Source: Ralstonia pickettii
GTDB taxonomy: Bacteria > Pseudomonadota > Gammaproteobacteria > Burkholderiales > Burkholderiaceae
DNA length: 64,000 nt
Direction of reading: 5' to 3'
NCBI RefSeq assembly: GCF_000607165.1
Contig: NZ_JFZG01000006.1
Span: 1,014,648 to 1,078,647 of the forward strand
Below the pieces are notes generated by a model. The model had not been told where the DNA came from, searched no databases, and worked only from the letters and a program-made list of their open reading frames with translations. Positions 17,123-26,057 of this stretch are shown here, in pieces. The translations under genes and the position numbers were made by a program. Numbering within the stretch: position 1 is the first letter of the stretch; every line of letters begins with the position of its first letter.

Positions 17123-17341
17123 TCAGTCGACGGTATGAATCACAGGCGGTGCCAAGACGTTTTGCGAGGCAACGGCGGGCGGCGGCGAGGCGGGCGGCAC
17201 GGAAGCCGGCGCGCGCACCACGGCAGGCACATGTGGGTCAGAAGCATCGCAACCGCTCAACACGAGCGCGAACAGCACAGCCGCACCCGCCACAAACGCA
17301 GGCACGCGGCGTGAAGCGCTGGCATTTCGGTTGGCAGACAC
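17123..17341 (-). CDS. small proline-rich lipoprotein
   Basis: A 72-aa lipoprotein of no recognised family. A basic N-terminus (NRNASASRRVPAF) and a hydrophobic stretch end in the lipobox LSGC near residues 28-31, so the mature protein is about 42 residues and lipid-anchored. The mature part is rich in Pro, Ala and Val and looks disordered. It lies 86 bases upstream of the phospholipase gene on the same strand, so the two may be co-transcribed and it might assist that enzyme at the envelope. No specific evidence supports that role. Confidence 0.6.
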   Translation of the reverse strand: MSANRNASASRRVPAFVAGAAVLFALVLSGCDASDPHVPAVVRAPASVPPASPPPAVASQNVLAPPVIHTVD

Positions 17342-17724
17342 AGATGACCTCCAGATGACCTCGGCGAGCCTGACTGTGCTGCGCGCGCTGTCTACTCACC
17401 ACGCGCTAAGGTAGAAAGGATTCATGTCGGTTACGTGACGACGGCACGCGCCGGCTCCATCACCCGAGCTCGCAGATTGATGGAATAGTGTTGCAAGTGC
17501 GAATCATTCTCATCTACACTGCAGCGCACCAAATGGCGCCACCGTGCAGCCGATCAGGCTGCTTGCATTGCGCACATACCGAGAAGAACGAGCCTCCCTT
17601 GCAGCTTCCCCATGGGAGCGCTGCATTCCCGCCTGTCTCTGAAGCGGCCCCTACATCAGGACCCCTTGTGCTGCAGGGTCGAGCCCCGCTCGCCTGCACA
17701 CGCTCATGTCCCGTAGGAGCCCTC
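17342..17724. other. 383-bp intergenic region with Fur box
   Basis: This divergent intergenic region separates the lipoprotein/phospholipase unit from the siderophore genes. It holds a candidate Fur box at 17493-17511 and, between 17520 and 17720, an open but unconvincing upstream extension of the siderophore gene frame. No RNA gene or other repeat was seen. Confidence 0.5.
17493..17511. promoter_or_regulatory. candidate Fur box
   Basis: GCAAGTGCGAATCATTCTC matches the 19-bp Fur consensus GATAATGATAATCATTATC at 13 of 19 positions by hand count, and includes the GAATCATTCTC core. It lies 214 bases upstream of the siderophore synthetase start. Iron repression of the siderophore operon is the natural reading. 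Confidence 0.65.
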
Positions 17725-19689
17725 ATGCAACGTCGATCCGATACCGCCGCCAAGACCCAAACCGCACCCGCAGCTGCGGCCGGCAACTTCCGTCTTGAAT
17801 CCATTCCCGCGCTGCTCGAAGTTGGCGTGCAGGCCGAGCATTGGTCAGCGGCACAACAACTGGCACGGCGGCGCGTGCTGTCGCGCCTGCTGCAGGCGCT
17901 GTTTCGTGAAGCGCTGCTCAATGCCGACCAGCTCATCGCCGATACACGCGCCGATGTGACGTTGCTGCCGATCTGGCAGCAGCGCGTGCTGTTGCGTTTC
18001 ACTGGTTTGCGTCCGGGCGCGCTCGGCAGCTGGACATTGACCGGTGATATCGCCGTGCTGGCGCACGAGCGCCCGCCGGCACCCATTGAACGTCCGTCCG
18101 CCCTGCTCAACTGGCTCGCGCCCATGCTGGACATTGGCGATGCCACCGACGCCCACCGCCTGGCCGCCATTGCCCGGCTCGCGACGGAACTGGACAACAG
18201 CCAGGACAACGACACGCTGTGCCAGGCCTATCGACTGGCCTGGGGCGAGCGTCTCGCTACCGAGCACCGCACCGCAGCGTGCCAAGACGCGCTGGCCCTG
18301 CTCTGCGGCGATGGCACGCCGTACGCCCTGGCGCGTACCGAACAGTGGGGCACTGGCGGCCACCCATGGCATCCGGCCTACAAGACTCGGATGGGCCTCG
18401 CGCCTGAACAGGTCATCGCGCTCTCACCGGAGTTCGAAGCGCAGGTGCCTATCGGCTTGGTGGCCGTCGCGGCGCATCGGCTGCAGGTCACCACGATGGA
18501 CGGTGTGCAGCCGTACGCCGACTGGTTCGCGGCAACCTTCCCCGACGCGATGGCGGCGTTTCGCAAAGCCTTGCTGGCACGCCAGCTCGCGCCCGAAGCG
18601 TGGCTGCCGCTGCCCGTACATCCGTGGCAGCGCGACACGACGCTCGGCGAAACCTTCGCAGCTGAATTCGCCGCCGGCGAATTGATCAATCTGCCGGATA
18701 TCAGCATTGCCGCCCGTCCGACGATGTCATTTCGCACTGTGGCCGCGACCGACGCGCCGGGCGGCCCGATGCTCAAGCTGCCGGTCAGCATGCGGCTGAC
18801 CAGCGTTGAGCGCACCGTATCGCCCAAATCGGCAGTGATGGGGCCGCGCGTGAGCGCCCTGCTGGAACGCATTCTTGCGACCGACGCGGGATTGGCGAGC
18901 GCTCTGTCGATCGTGCCTGAACGCCATGGCATCCACGTGGCTGGCACGGATGACGATCGCGCCCGGCATCTGTCGATGATCGTGCGCGACAACCCGACCA
19001 CGCGCGTTGCCGGGATCGCGCGGCTACTGCCAGTCGGCGCCCTCTTCACGCCGGACTTCACCGCCGACATGACGCACACAGACACACCCGTGCTGCTCGA
19101 CACCGTGCTGGCGCGCCAGGCCGACGGCACGCGCGCCGAGCGGGCAGCGCGTTTCTTCGACGCGTACCTGCGCGTCGCCATTCCGGCCATCGTCGGCCTC
19201 TATCTGCGTTACGGCATTGCTCTGGAGGCGCATCAGCAGAACACCTTCGTCGTCATCGACGAGGCCGGCATGCCGGTGCGGCTGGTGGTGCGAGACTTTG
19301 GCGACGTGAAGATCGCGTTGCCGACGCTGCAGGCACAGGGCTTTTCGATCGAGCCGTTCCGTGCCGGCCACACCACGTATCCCGATCGGGACATTCCGCG
19401 CAAGAAGCTCATCCACGCCTTCCTGCTGTGCCATATCGGTGAACTAGCCCTGGCGCTGTTTCCCGAGCACGGTAGCGCCGTCGGGCTGCACCAATGGCAT
19501 GACGCCATGCAGGCCGTGTTTGAAGCCAACCGCGCAGCGCTGGATGCCGACACCTGGGCGCGCGAGCGCTACGCGCTGCTCGAAGCACCGTGGACGTTCA
19601 AGACGTTCGTCCGCATGCGTCTGCGCGACCAGTCCGACGACATGCACGCCGCGCTGCCCAACCCGCTGGCTGCAGCCGCTCGCGCATGA
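17725..19689 (+). CDS. NIS siderophore synthetase (IucA/IucC family)
   Basis: A 654-aa cytoplasmic NRPS-independent siderophore synthetase, which condenses citrate carboxylates with amines using ATP. The ATP/citrate motif GGHPWHPAYKTRMG is near residue 210; LPVHPWQ and later a kinase-like RLVVRDFGDVKIALP mark the IucA/IucC domain, with a C-terminal FhuF-like part (AFLLCHIGELALALF). The ATG at 17725 follows a TAGGAGC ribosome-binding site. A lone synthetase with an MFS exporter resembles the rhizoferrin loci of Legionella (lbtA-lbtB) and Francisella (fslA-fslB). Ralstonia pickettii is known to make enantio-rhizoferrin, so rhizoferrin is a plausible product. A Fur box lies upstream. Confidence 0.85.
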   Translation: MQRRSDTAAKTQTAPAAAAGNFRLESIPALLEVGVQAEHWSAAQQLARRRVLSRLLQALFREALLNADQLIADTRADVTLLPIWQQRVLLRFTGLRPGALGSWTLTGDIAVLAHERPPAPIERPSALLNWLAPMLDIGDATDAHRLAAIARLATELDNSQDNDTLCQAYRLAWGERLATEHRTAACQDALALLCGDGTPYALARTEQWGTGGHPWHPAYKTRMGLAPEQVIALSPEFEAQVPIGLVAVAAHRLQVTTMDGVQPYADWFAATFPDAMAAFRKALLARQLAPEAWLPLPVHPWQRDTTLGETFAAEFAAGELINLPDISIAARPTMSFRTVAATDAPGGPMLKLPVSMRLTSVERTVSPKSAVMGPRVSALLERILATDAGLASALSIVPERHGIHVAGTDDDRARHLSMIVRDNPTTRVAGIARLLPVGALFTPDFTADMTHTDTPVLLDTVLARQADGTRAERAARFFDAYLRVAIPAIVGLYLRYGIALEAHQQNTFVVIDEAGMPVRLVVRDFGDVKIALPTLQAQGFSIEPFRAGHTTYPDRDIPRKKLIHAFLLCHIGELALALFPEHGSAVGLHQWHDAMQAVFEANRAALDADTWARERYALLEAPWTFKTFVRMRLRDQSDDMHAALPNPLAAAARA

Positions 19690-20930
19690 ACCCGGCAACG
19701 ACTGTGGACGCGTGGCGGGGGGCCATCCGGTGGCTCCTCGTCATCCAGGCCCTTTCAATGGGCGCGATGGAAATGACGGGGCCGTTCTGGCCGCTGTTCC
19801 TGCGTGAGCTGTCGCCGGTGCCGCACGTGCCGTTCGCGTGGGTGGCGAGCGCAGCGTACTTTGCGCCGATGGCCGCCACGCTCGTCACCGCGCCATGGTG
19901 GGGGCGCCTGGCCGACCGTGTCGGGCCCAAGCCGATGATCCTGCGGGCGCTGGTCGCGCTGGCCGCGTCACAACTGTGGTCGGTCTATGCAGACTCAGCA
20001 GCAAGCGTGCTGCTGGCGCGCACGGTGCAAGGCGGGCTGGCGGGCTTTCTGGCCGCCGCCCAGATCTACGCCATGCGCGTGGCGCCGGCCGACATGCGCC
20101 GGCGAGTCTTCGCCGATCTGCAGACCGTCACGGCGTGCGGCAGCTTCATGGCCCCGCCGGTTGGTGCGTGGCTCGTGGGGTGGATGGGCTTTCGCATGGC
20201 CAACACGGCGGGCGCGGTCGTGATCCTGGCGTGCATTCCGCTGGCGATGGTCTGCCTGCCCGCGATCAAGCCCGCCGCGCAGTCCGTAGACGAGCCGGAC
20301 GCCGATGCTCGCCAGGCACGTCACGCTCCGCTGGGCGCCCTGGTGATCGGCCTGTTGCTCGGCACAGTGGCGGTGCAGGCGGCACGCGTCATGCCGCAAG
20401 GCTTCCTCGCGCCGTATATCACCGAGACGCTGCATGGCTCGGTGATGCTGGCCGGTCTGGCGTACAGCGCCACGGCCGCGACACTGGCGCTGTCTGCGCG
20501 CTGGTGGGCAAAGCGGTTTGCGGGCCTGCCCGTGCACGTCACGCTAGGGCGCGTCTGCGCATTGACCGCCGTCTGCGGCCTTACTGCGCTCTGGCAAGGC
20601 GTTGCTCAGGGGGAAGCCGCGTTCATCGCTGCGCGCCTGGCGTGGGGTCTGTGCCTGGGCGGCCTGCTACCGGTCCTCAACAGCCTGGTGGCAGAAACCA
20701 GCCCGGAAGATCGTCAAGGCTTTGCTTTGGGGTTGTGCAGCAGTGCAGCCAAGGGCGGCGCGCTCATCGGCCTGGGCGTGGCGGCGTTGTCGACGGGCCT
20801 GTTCGGATGGCGTGCGGGCTTTGTCGCCATGACCGCCATGTACCTGGCGGCACTGCTTGCCCTGCTGGTCATACGCCGCGCAGCCTCACCACACGCAGCA
20901 TCGGCGGTGGGGCAGACTCAACGCGCCTGA
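19686..20930 (+). CDS. MFS transporter, probable siderophore exporter
   Basis: A 414-aa major facilitator with twelve likely membrane helices. MFS loop motif A is visible as WWGRLADRVGPKPMILR near residues 70-86, and the repeated half has SARWWAKRFAG. It overlaps the siderophore synthetase stop codon by ATGA, so the two proteins are made together. That supports siderophore export, as for LbtB/FslB. Its end overlaps the convergent VanZ gene by 13 bases. No TonB-dependent receptor gene is nearby in the window. Confidence 0.85.
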   Translation: MNPATTVDAWRGAIRWLLVIQALSMGAMEMTGPFWPLFLRELSPVPHVPFAWVASAAYFAPMAATLVTAPWWGRLADRVGPKPMILRALVALAASQLWSVYADSAASVLLARTVQGGLAGFLAAAQIYAMRVAPADMRRRVFADLQTVTACGSFMAPPVGAWLVGWMGFRMANTAGAVVILACIPLAMVCLPAIKPAAQSVDEPDADARQARHAPLGALVIGLLLGTVAVQAARVMPQGFLAPYITETLHGSVMLAGLAYSATAATLALSARWWAKRFAGLPVHVTLGRVCALTAVCGLTALWQGVAQGEAAFIAARLAWGLCLGGLLPVLNSLVAETSPEDRQGFALGLCSSAAKGGALIGLGVAALSTGLFGWRAGFVAMTAMYLAALLALLVIRRAASPHAASAVGQTQRA

Positions 20931-22108
20931 CGTCCGGCGCGCCGCTGCAGCTGTGTCTGCTCGGCGCGCCAGGCGAGGTAGCCGAGGCCGAGAAACGGCC
21001 ACAGCCAGCCGATCCATTGAGAAAGGCTGTTGAAGTGGACGAAGCGCCCCAGCCGCCAGCTTTGCGCCGACACCCACGAATATGGGCTCGGCGGCAGCAC
21101 GTTGGACAGGATGATCAGCGCGATCAGCAGGGCCATGGCCAGCGCACCGCGCAGCCAGCGCGGCAGGCGCACCAGCAGCACCAGCACCAGCGAGCCGACG
21201 ACCAGCCCGAAACGCGCGCCAGATGAAAGCCAATCCCACGCGCCGCCCAGCGGAAACTGCAGCACCGTCGCCCCCGCCTTCACCAGCAGCGCGCCGGCCA
21301 GCAACGCGGCCAGCAGGCGCAGCATGGGCGCCCCGCGGCGCATGGCCACGCTGGCCAGCAGCCCCGTGCCGATCCAACTGCAAGCGGTGATGAGGGCTTC
21401 CAGCAGTTCCTGGCGCTGCAGCGCTTCCGGGTGCGCCGTCAGCTTGTCCTGCCAGTCGAACAGCTCCGGAAACCAGCCGTTGAGGAAATTGACGACAAAC
21501 GCATCCGGCGATGGATCGAGCAGGATGCTGCGGATCACCCCGCCCATGCTGAAGAGAAATTCCTGCGGAAAAATCTGCGCAAACGGCCATACCAGCATCA
21601 GCAGGATCGCAAAGGTCGCATGCGGCTCGAACCAGCGGCGGCGCAGGCGGCGCAGCCCGCCCCGGTCGATCAGCCGCGCAGCAAACGGCAGCATGACGAT
21701 GCTGCCCAGCAGCGCGCCCAGCGTATTCGTCGCCAGATCGACGTTGGAGGATACGCGCGTGGGCAGATAGGTCTGGATCGCTTCCATGGCGCCCGAGAGC
21801 AGCAACCCCGCCAGCAGGGCCAGCAACACCGCACGCCAGCCCGTGATGCGCGGGTGCAGCGCCAGCACCGTCAGCATGCCCAGCGGCATGTAGCCCCACA
21901 CGTTGGTGAGCAGGTCGAAGCCGGTGTTGTAGCGCGGCAGCGGTGCGCTCAGGAAGGCAAACGGCGACACGCCGGTGTCCGTCCAGCCGGCAAACGGATA
22001 CAGGCTGGCGTAGACGACCAGCAGCACGAACCACCCCAGCCCGGCGCGTGCAAGCGGCGAGTGGCGATGCGGAGTGGGTGCGGCGGGTTGCGAGTGGAAG
22101 TCCGTCAC
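20918..22108 (-). CDS. VanZ-like membrane protein
   Basis: A 396-aa integral membrane protein. The first 160 residues carry the VanZ-like core: YASLYPFAGW, then DLLTNVWGYMPLG, GAMEAIQTYLPTR and SNVDLATNTLGALLG. The C-terminal half adds about five further hydrophobic segments and is longer than single-domain VanZ proteins. The role of VanZ-like proteins outside teicoplanin resistance is not settled. It is monocistronic by appearance and convergent with the MFS gene. Confidence 0.8.
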   Translation of the reverse strand: MTDFHSQPAAPTPHRHSPLARAGLGWFVLLVVYASLYPFAGWTDTGVSPFAFLSAPLPRYNTGFDLLTNVWGYMPLGMLTVLALHPRITGWRAVLLALLAGLLLSGAMEAIQTYLPTRVSSNVDLATNTLGALLGSIVMLPFAARLIDRGGLRRLRRRWFEPHATFAILLMLVWPFAQIFPQEFLFSMGGVIRSILLDPSPDAFVVNFLNGWFPELFDWQDKLTAHPEALQRQELLEALITACSWIGTGLLASVAMRRGAPMLRLLAALLAGALLVKAGATVLQFPLGGAWDWLSSGARFGLVVGSLVLVLLVRLPRWLRGALAMALLIALIILSNVLPPSPYSWVSAQSWRLGRFVHFNSLSQWIGWLWPFLGLGYLAWRAEQTQLQRRAGRQAR

Positions 22109-22228
22109 CGGAAGAAGCAGCTATCTATCTAGGAGGAGGAGCGGACATGCCCGGAAGAAGCCGCCCATGATAGCGTCCGATGCCGCTCTTCACGGATGGT
22201 TCCTCCATCCGGTGGAGAGGTCGAGGTA

Positions 22229-22894
22229 TCAGCGCCGACGCGTGCCAAATGCAGCACCGGGCGTTGCAGGCACGGCCGAGGTTGACGCCGCCAGAGGCAA
22301 ACCTGCCACCCAGTCGAGCACCTCGCCGATGGCCTTGTCTGACGCCTGCGTGAGCGCCGTCACCCCACCCGCAGCGTCAGGGCTGGGCGCAGGCGCATCG
22401 GCCTGCACCACGCGCTGGTCGATCACCCCGCGCGCCAGTGACACCGTTGCCCGCAGCCGCACCACGCCCCGGCTGGCCTCGGGCCGGTCGAACACCTGTG
22501 AAAAGTCGACCAGCTCGATACGCAAGCTCGGCACATCAGGCGTGGGATAGCCGACCACATGGCCGCGCGCCGCCGCCGCATTGCGCAAACGCGCGTCGAA
22601 CAGGCTCACGGGCGATTCCACCCAGCGGCTATTGGCGTACGCGTCGGTGCGCTGGCTTTGCGCATAGGCGAGGCGGTAGTAGATGGCGTTGCCATCCATC
22701 CAGCCGGGGCCGGCCACGTCGGCCACGCGCAAGGCGGTGGGCAGGCGTGCGCCTGCGCTGGTGGCCGGCGCGAGCCCAAAGTCATACAGCGCGGCGGGCG
22801 CCACGGGGGCGCTTGAGCAAGCTGCCAGAAGCGACAGCGCCATCAAAGCAGGCAGCGCGTGCGAGCGGCGGAACACAGCAGACAACATCGGCAT
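22229..22894 (-). CDS. ABC-type transport auxiliary lipoprotein (PqiC-like)
   Basis: A 221-aa lipoprotein with lipobox LLAAC near residues 22-26. The mature part has the PqiC/ABC-auxiliary lipoprotein fold, with YDFGLAPATS at the start, the AIYYRLAYAQSQRTDAYANSRW region and a late LRIELVDFSQVFDRP strand. Such lipoproteins sit in the outer membrane and partner MCE (MlaD/PqiB) proteins in lipid transport. It is the last gene of the four-gene Mla-like operon, 9 bases after the mlaD-like gene. Confidence 0.82.
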   Translation of the reverse strand: MPMLSAVFRRSHALPALMALSLLAACSSAPVAPAALYDFGLAPATSAGARLPTALRVADVAGPGWMDGNAIYYRLAYAQSQRTDAYANSRWVESPVSLFDARLRNAAAARGHVVGYPTPDVPSLRIELVDFSQVFDRPEASRGVVRLRATVSLARGVIDQRVVQADAPAPSPDAAGGVTALTQASDKAIGEVLDWVAGLPLAASTSAVPATPGAAFGTRRR

Positions 22895-22903
22895 GGAATC
22901 TCC

Positions 22904-23875
22904 TCAGGGCTGGGCCGAAGCGCGGGCGGCGGGCGCGGTGAAGCCGGTCTCACCGGGGCCGGGCGCGCCGGGCGCGGGGCCAAACAGCACGCTCTGCGGC
23001 CGGGCGTTGAAGTCGGTCACGGCATGGTCGAAGCCGCGCACAGCCTGGCGAGCCTCACGCGCAAAGCCGTTGAGTTGCGGCAGCGTTTCGTAGGTCAGCA
23101 CGTTGGCGGCGGATTGCATCGATTGCGTCGCCGCCGTCAGATCGGTCCCGGCGCCGGAAAGCGTCGTCATCAACGGCCCCTTCGGGTCGGACAGCGATTG
23201 CGTGAGCTTGCGCGTGGCCACCAGCGTGGAATCGAGGTTGTCGGCAATCTTGGGCAGACGGCGCACGGTCGGCTCTGCCTGCTGCGCGAGCGTGCTGTAG
23301 GCGTCCATCGTCTTCTGGAACGATTGCAGCGACGCCGTGACCTGCTGGCGGTGCTCGTCGTCAAACATGATCGACAGCGAGTTCAGCGTCTGATCGAGCT
23401 TAGAGAGCATCTGGTCGCCGCGCTTGTCCAGTTCGTCGAGGAAGCCGGCTTCCATGCGAATGCGAGCGGGTTCCTTCTGGGATGTGGCCAGTCGCACCGG
23501 GCTGGGCGCGTGCTGGCTGTTGTCAAAGCCGCGGTCGTCGAGCTGGACGTAAGCCAGACCCGTCACACCTTGGTACGCCAAGCGGCCATACGTCGTGGTG
23601 GTAATGGGCGCATCCTTGTCGACCAGCACGCGCACGACGATCTGCCCCGGCACCTTGTCGTCAAAGCGGATGCTGTCGACCTTGCCGACGTCCAGGCCAC
23701 GGTATTTCACGGAAGCCTGTGGGTTCAGCCCGTTGACGGTGGAACGCGTGACCACGTCGTACGGCACGCGTACGGTCTGGTCGCGGTTGAACCACATGAC
23801 GGCCAGCCCGATGAAGATGACCAGCCCGATCGTGAACAGCCCGGCCAGGAATGCGTGGGCCTTGTTTTCCATCAA
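22904..23875 (-). CDS. mlaD: MlaD family (MCE domain) lipid-binding protein
   Basis: A 323-aa periplasmic protein anchored by one N-terminal helix (AHAFLAGLFTIGLVIFIGLAV). A single MCE domain covers about residues 38-120 (ASVKYRGLDVGKVDSIRFDD, then TGLAYVQLDDRG). A long coiled/helical C-terminal part follows (LDKRGDQMLSKLDQTLNSL), ending in an Ala/Pro-rich tail. It forms the substrate-binding ring of an MCE transporter together with the upstream permease and ATPase. Its start overlaps the ATPase stop by ATGA. Confidence 0.88.
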   Translation of the reverse strand: MMENKAHAFLAGLFTIGLVIFIGLAVMWFNRDQTVRVPYDVVTRSTVNGLNPQASVKYRGLDVGKVDSIRFDDKVPGQIVVRVLVDKDAPITTTTYGRLAYQGVTGLAYVQLDDRGFDNSQHAPSPVRLATSQKEPARIRMEAGFLDELDKRGDQMLSKLDQTLNSLSIMFDDEHRQQVTASLQSFQKTMDAYSTLAQQAEPTVRRLPKIADNLDSTLVATRKLTQSLSDPKGPLMTTLSGAGTDLTAATQSMQSAANVLTYETLPQLNGFAREARQAVRGFDHAVTDFNARPQSVLFGPAPGAPGPGETGFTAPAARASAQP

Positions 23876-24750
23876 TCCTCCTGCGTCGAAAGCGAGGCTG
23901 CAGCCACCGCCTCCGTCATCTGCGGGCCCAGCGCCATCAGGGCCCGTTTGCCCCGCTCACCCAGGAAGTATTCCTTGATGAACGGATGATCGATCTGAAT
24001 GATCTGCTCCAGCGGCTTGGCCGCCACCACCTTGCGATCCGCCAGCACGGCAATGCGGTCGGACAGCGCTACCAGGGTGTCGAGATCGTGCGTCACCATC
24101 ACCACGGTCAGGCCCAGCTCCTGGCGCAACTCGCGGATGAGCGCAACGTAATCGTCCGACGCGCGCGGGTCCAGCCCGGCGGTCGGCTCATCCAGAAACA
24201 CCAACTCCGGCTCCAGAGACAACGCCCGTGCCAGGGCCACGCGCTTGATCATGCCGCCCGACAGGTCCGACGGCATCTTGTCGGCATCGGTCGATTTGAG
24301 CCCCACCATCTGCAGCTTGAGCATCGCCACGCGCTGGACGAACGCGTCGGGCAATGTGCGCAATTCGCGCATCGGCAACGCCACGTTGTCGATCACCGAC
24401 AGCGCAGAGAACAGCGCGCCGTGCTGGAACTGCATGCCCCAGCGGTTGCGCATCGACTGCAGATCGTTGCCCACCTGGCAGGTCAGCTCTTCGCCAAAGA
24501 TGTGGATCGTGCCCGAGGTGGGTTTCTCCAGCCCCACCACTTGGCGCAGCAGCGTCGTCTTGCCGCTGCCCGAGCCGCCGACGATGGAAAGCACTTCGCC
24601 GCGAAACACGTCCAGATCGATGTTGTCCAGCACGGTCACCTTGCCATAGCGCTTGGTGACGCTGCGCACCTCGATCACGCGTTCGCGCGCGGGCGTGATC
24701 GCCGGCGGCGCCCCGGCATGCTCGATATGCGGATGGCGGGGGCGCGTCAT
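23872..24750 (-). CDS. mlaF: Mla-type lipid transport ATP-binding protein
   Basis: A 292-aa ABC ATPase. Walker A is GGSGSGKTTLL near residues 57-67, the Q-loop is MQFQHGALF, the signature is SDLSGGMIKRVALARAL, Walker B is ELVFLDEPTAGLDP, and the switch is VMVTHD. The GGMIKR variant of the signature is typical of MCE-linked MlaF proteins. It has an N-terminal extension of about 25 residues before the domain. Start and stop are coupled by ATGA overlaps to the permease and the MCE gene. Confidence 0.9.
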   Translation of the reverse strand: MTRPRHPHIEHAGAPPAITPARERVIEVRSVTKRYGKVTVLDNIDLDVFRGEVLSIVGGSGSGKTTLLRQVVGLEKPTSGTIHIFGEELTCQVGNDLQSMRNRWGMQFQHGALFSALSVIDNVALPMRELRTLPDAFVQRVAMLKLQMVGLKSTDADKMPSDLSGGMIKRVALARALSLEPELVFLDEPTAGLDPRASDDYVALIRELRQELGLTVVMVTHDLDTLVALSDRIAVLADRKVVAAKPLEQIIQIDHPFIKEYFLGERGKRALMALGPQMTEAVAAASLSTQED

Positions 24751-25871
24751 ATCCCGACGTCCTTGAAGAGGATGGCGAACACGGCATCCGCGAGGATGAC
24801 AATGGTGATCGACACCACCACCGACGTAGTCGTGCCCTCGCCCAGGCTCTGCGTGTTGGGCTGGATGCGCAGACCGAAGTGGCACGCCACCAGCGCAATC
24901 AGCATGCCGAACACCACGCCCTTGCCGATGCCGAGCCACAGGTTGGCCACCGGCACCGCATCGGGCAACGAGGTGATGAAATACGTCGGACTGATATCGA
25001 GCTGGAACTTGGCCGCAAGAATGCCGCCCGCCAGCGCCAGCAGATCCGTCCACGCCACCAGCAGCGGCATGGCAATCGCCAGCGCAATCACCTTGGGCAG
25101 AATCAGCCGAAAGCCGTGGGAGATGCCCATCACGCGCATCGCATCCAGCTCTTCGGTCACCCGCATCACGCCGATCTGCGCAGTGATGGCTGAACCCGAA
25201 CGCCCGGCCACCAGAATCGCAGCCAGCACCGGTCCAAGCTCGCGGATGATGGCCATCCCCAAAATGTTGACGATGAAGATGCTGGCCCCGAACACGCGTA
25301 ACTGGTTGGCCGACAGATAGCTCAGCACGATGCCGATCAGGAAACCCACCAGCGCCGTAATGCCCAGCGCCTTGTAGCCCGTGCTGTAGATGTTGGCGGA
25401 GATCTCGCGCCACGGCCCGCGATGCGGCGCGCGCACGAACCTGCCGAAGTCGAACATCAGTTGGCCAACCATGGCGATGCCGTTACGGGCGTGATCGAAG
25501 AAATCGAGCATGCCCTCGCCGAGGATCGCCACCGGGTTCATGCGTGGCGCCAAGCGCTGCTTCCAGCCGCCGGGGTCGAGCTTGGCAACGCGATCGAGCA
25601 TGCGGCGCTGGTCGGGCCGGGCATCCAGGTGTTCGGGCCACTGGTTGCCCCAGGCGCGCCAGAGCAGTTGCGCGCCAAAGTGGTCGATACGGCCGACTTC
25701 GGTCAGGCACCACGCGTTGGCGTTGTCCAGCCCGGCGCGGATCTGCTGACGTGCGCTGCGCACGCCAGCGCGCTCGGCCAGCGCGAGCGTGGTCCAGTCG
25801 CCGGAGAGAAAGGCGACGGAGCGTCCATCGACAACGCGCACCTCAAGCTGCGGTGTACGGCAGGTGATCAA
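24747..25871 (-). CDS. mlaE: Mla-type permease with N-terminal STAS-like part
   Basis: A 374-aa ABC permease. Residues about 1-100 look like a STAS domain (LEVRVVDGRSVAFLSGDWTT, then VGRIDHFGAQLL), fused to a MlaE permease of about 260 residues (VGFLIGIVLSYLSANQLRVF, IIRELGPVLAAILVAGRSGS, MRVTEELDAMRVMGIS). In E. coli the STAS part is a separate protein, MlaB. The TTG at 25871 with GGAG upstream is the preferred start; a further TTG at 25931 has no ribosome-binding site. It heads the four-gene lipid transport operon. Confidence 0.85.
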   Translation of the reverse strand: MITCRTPQLEVRVVDGRSVAFLSGDWTTLALAERAGVRSARQQIRAGLDNANAWCLTEVGRIDHFGAQLLWRAWGNQWPEHLDARPDQRRMLDRVAKLDPGGWKQRLAPRMNPVAILGEGMLDFFDHARNGIAMVGQLMFDFGRFVRAPHRGPWREISANIYSTGYKALGITALVGFLIGIVLSYLSANQLRVFGASIFIVNILGMAIIRELGPVLAAILVAGRSGSAITAQIGVMRVTEELDAMRVMGISHGFRLILPKVIALAIAMPLLVAWTDLLALAGGILAAKFQLDISPTYFITSLPDAVPVANLWLGIGKGVVFGMLIALVACHFGLRIQPNTQSLGEGTTTSVVVSITIVILADAVFAILFKDVGI

Positions 25872-26057
25872 ACGGTTCTCCGTAAGCGGTGATGCCGGAT
25901 ATCGGTCGAATTGTAGCCAACGCGCCGCCAAACGCTGTCACACTGGCTGCCACACTGTGAGGCCTTTGCATCGCTTGAAGCAAGCGCCAGTCCCGTGTTT
26001 GCAGCACCGCTCGTACAATGCGCGCATTCTTAGCGCGAACTTGATCGCCCGTTTTTT

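Noticed and set aside
14982..17138. Long open frame on the plus strand antisense to phospholipase C (718 codons)
   Set aside because: It mirrors a clear Tat-exported enzyme gene. GC-rich codon use leaves antisense frames open; the product is rich in Arg, Val, His and Gln with no domain.
17488..17724. N-terminal extension of the siderophore synthetase frame
   Set aside because: The extension would begin over the Fur box and lacks a ribosome-binding site, whereas ATG 17725 has one.
22110..22142. CTATCTATCT short tandem repeat upstream of the VanZ gene
   Set aside because: Only three short units in a small gap; too short to call a functional repeat.
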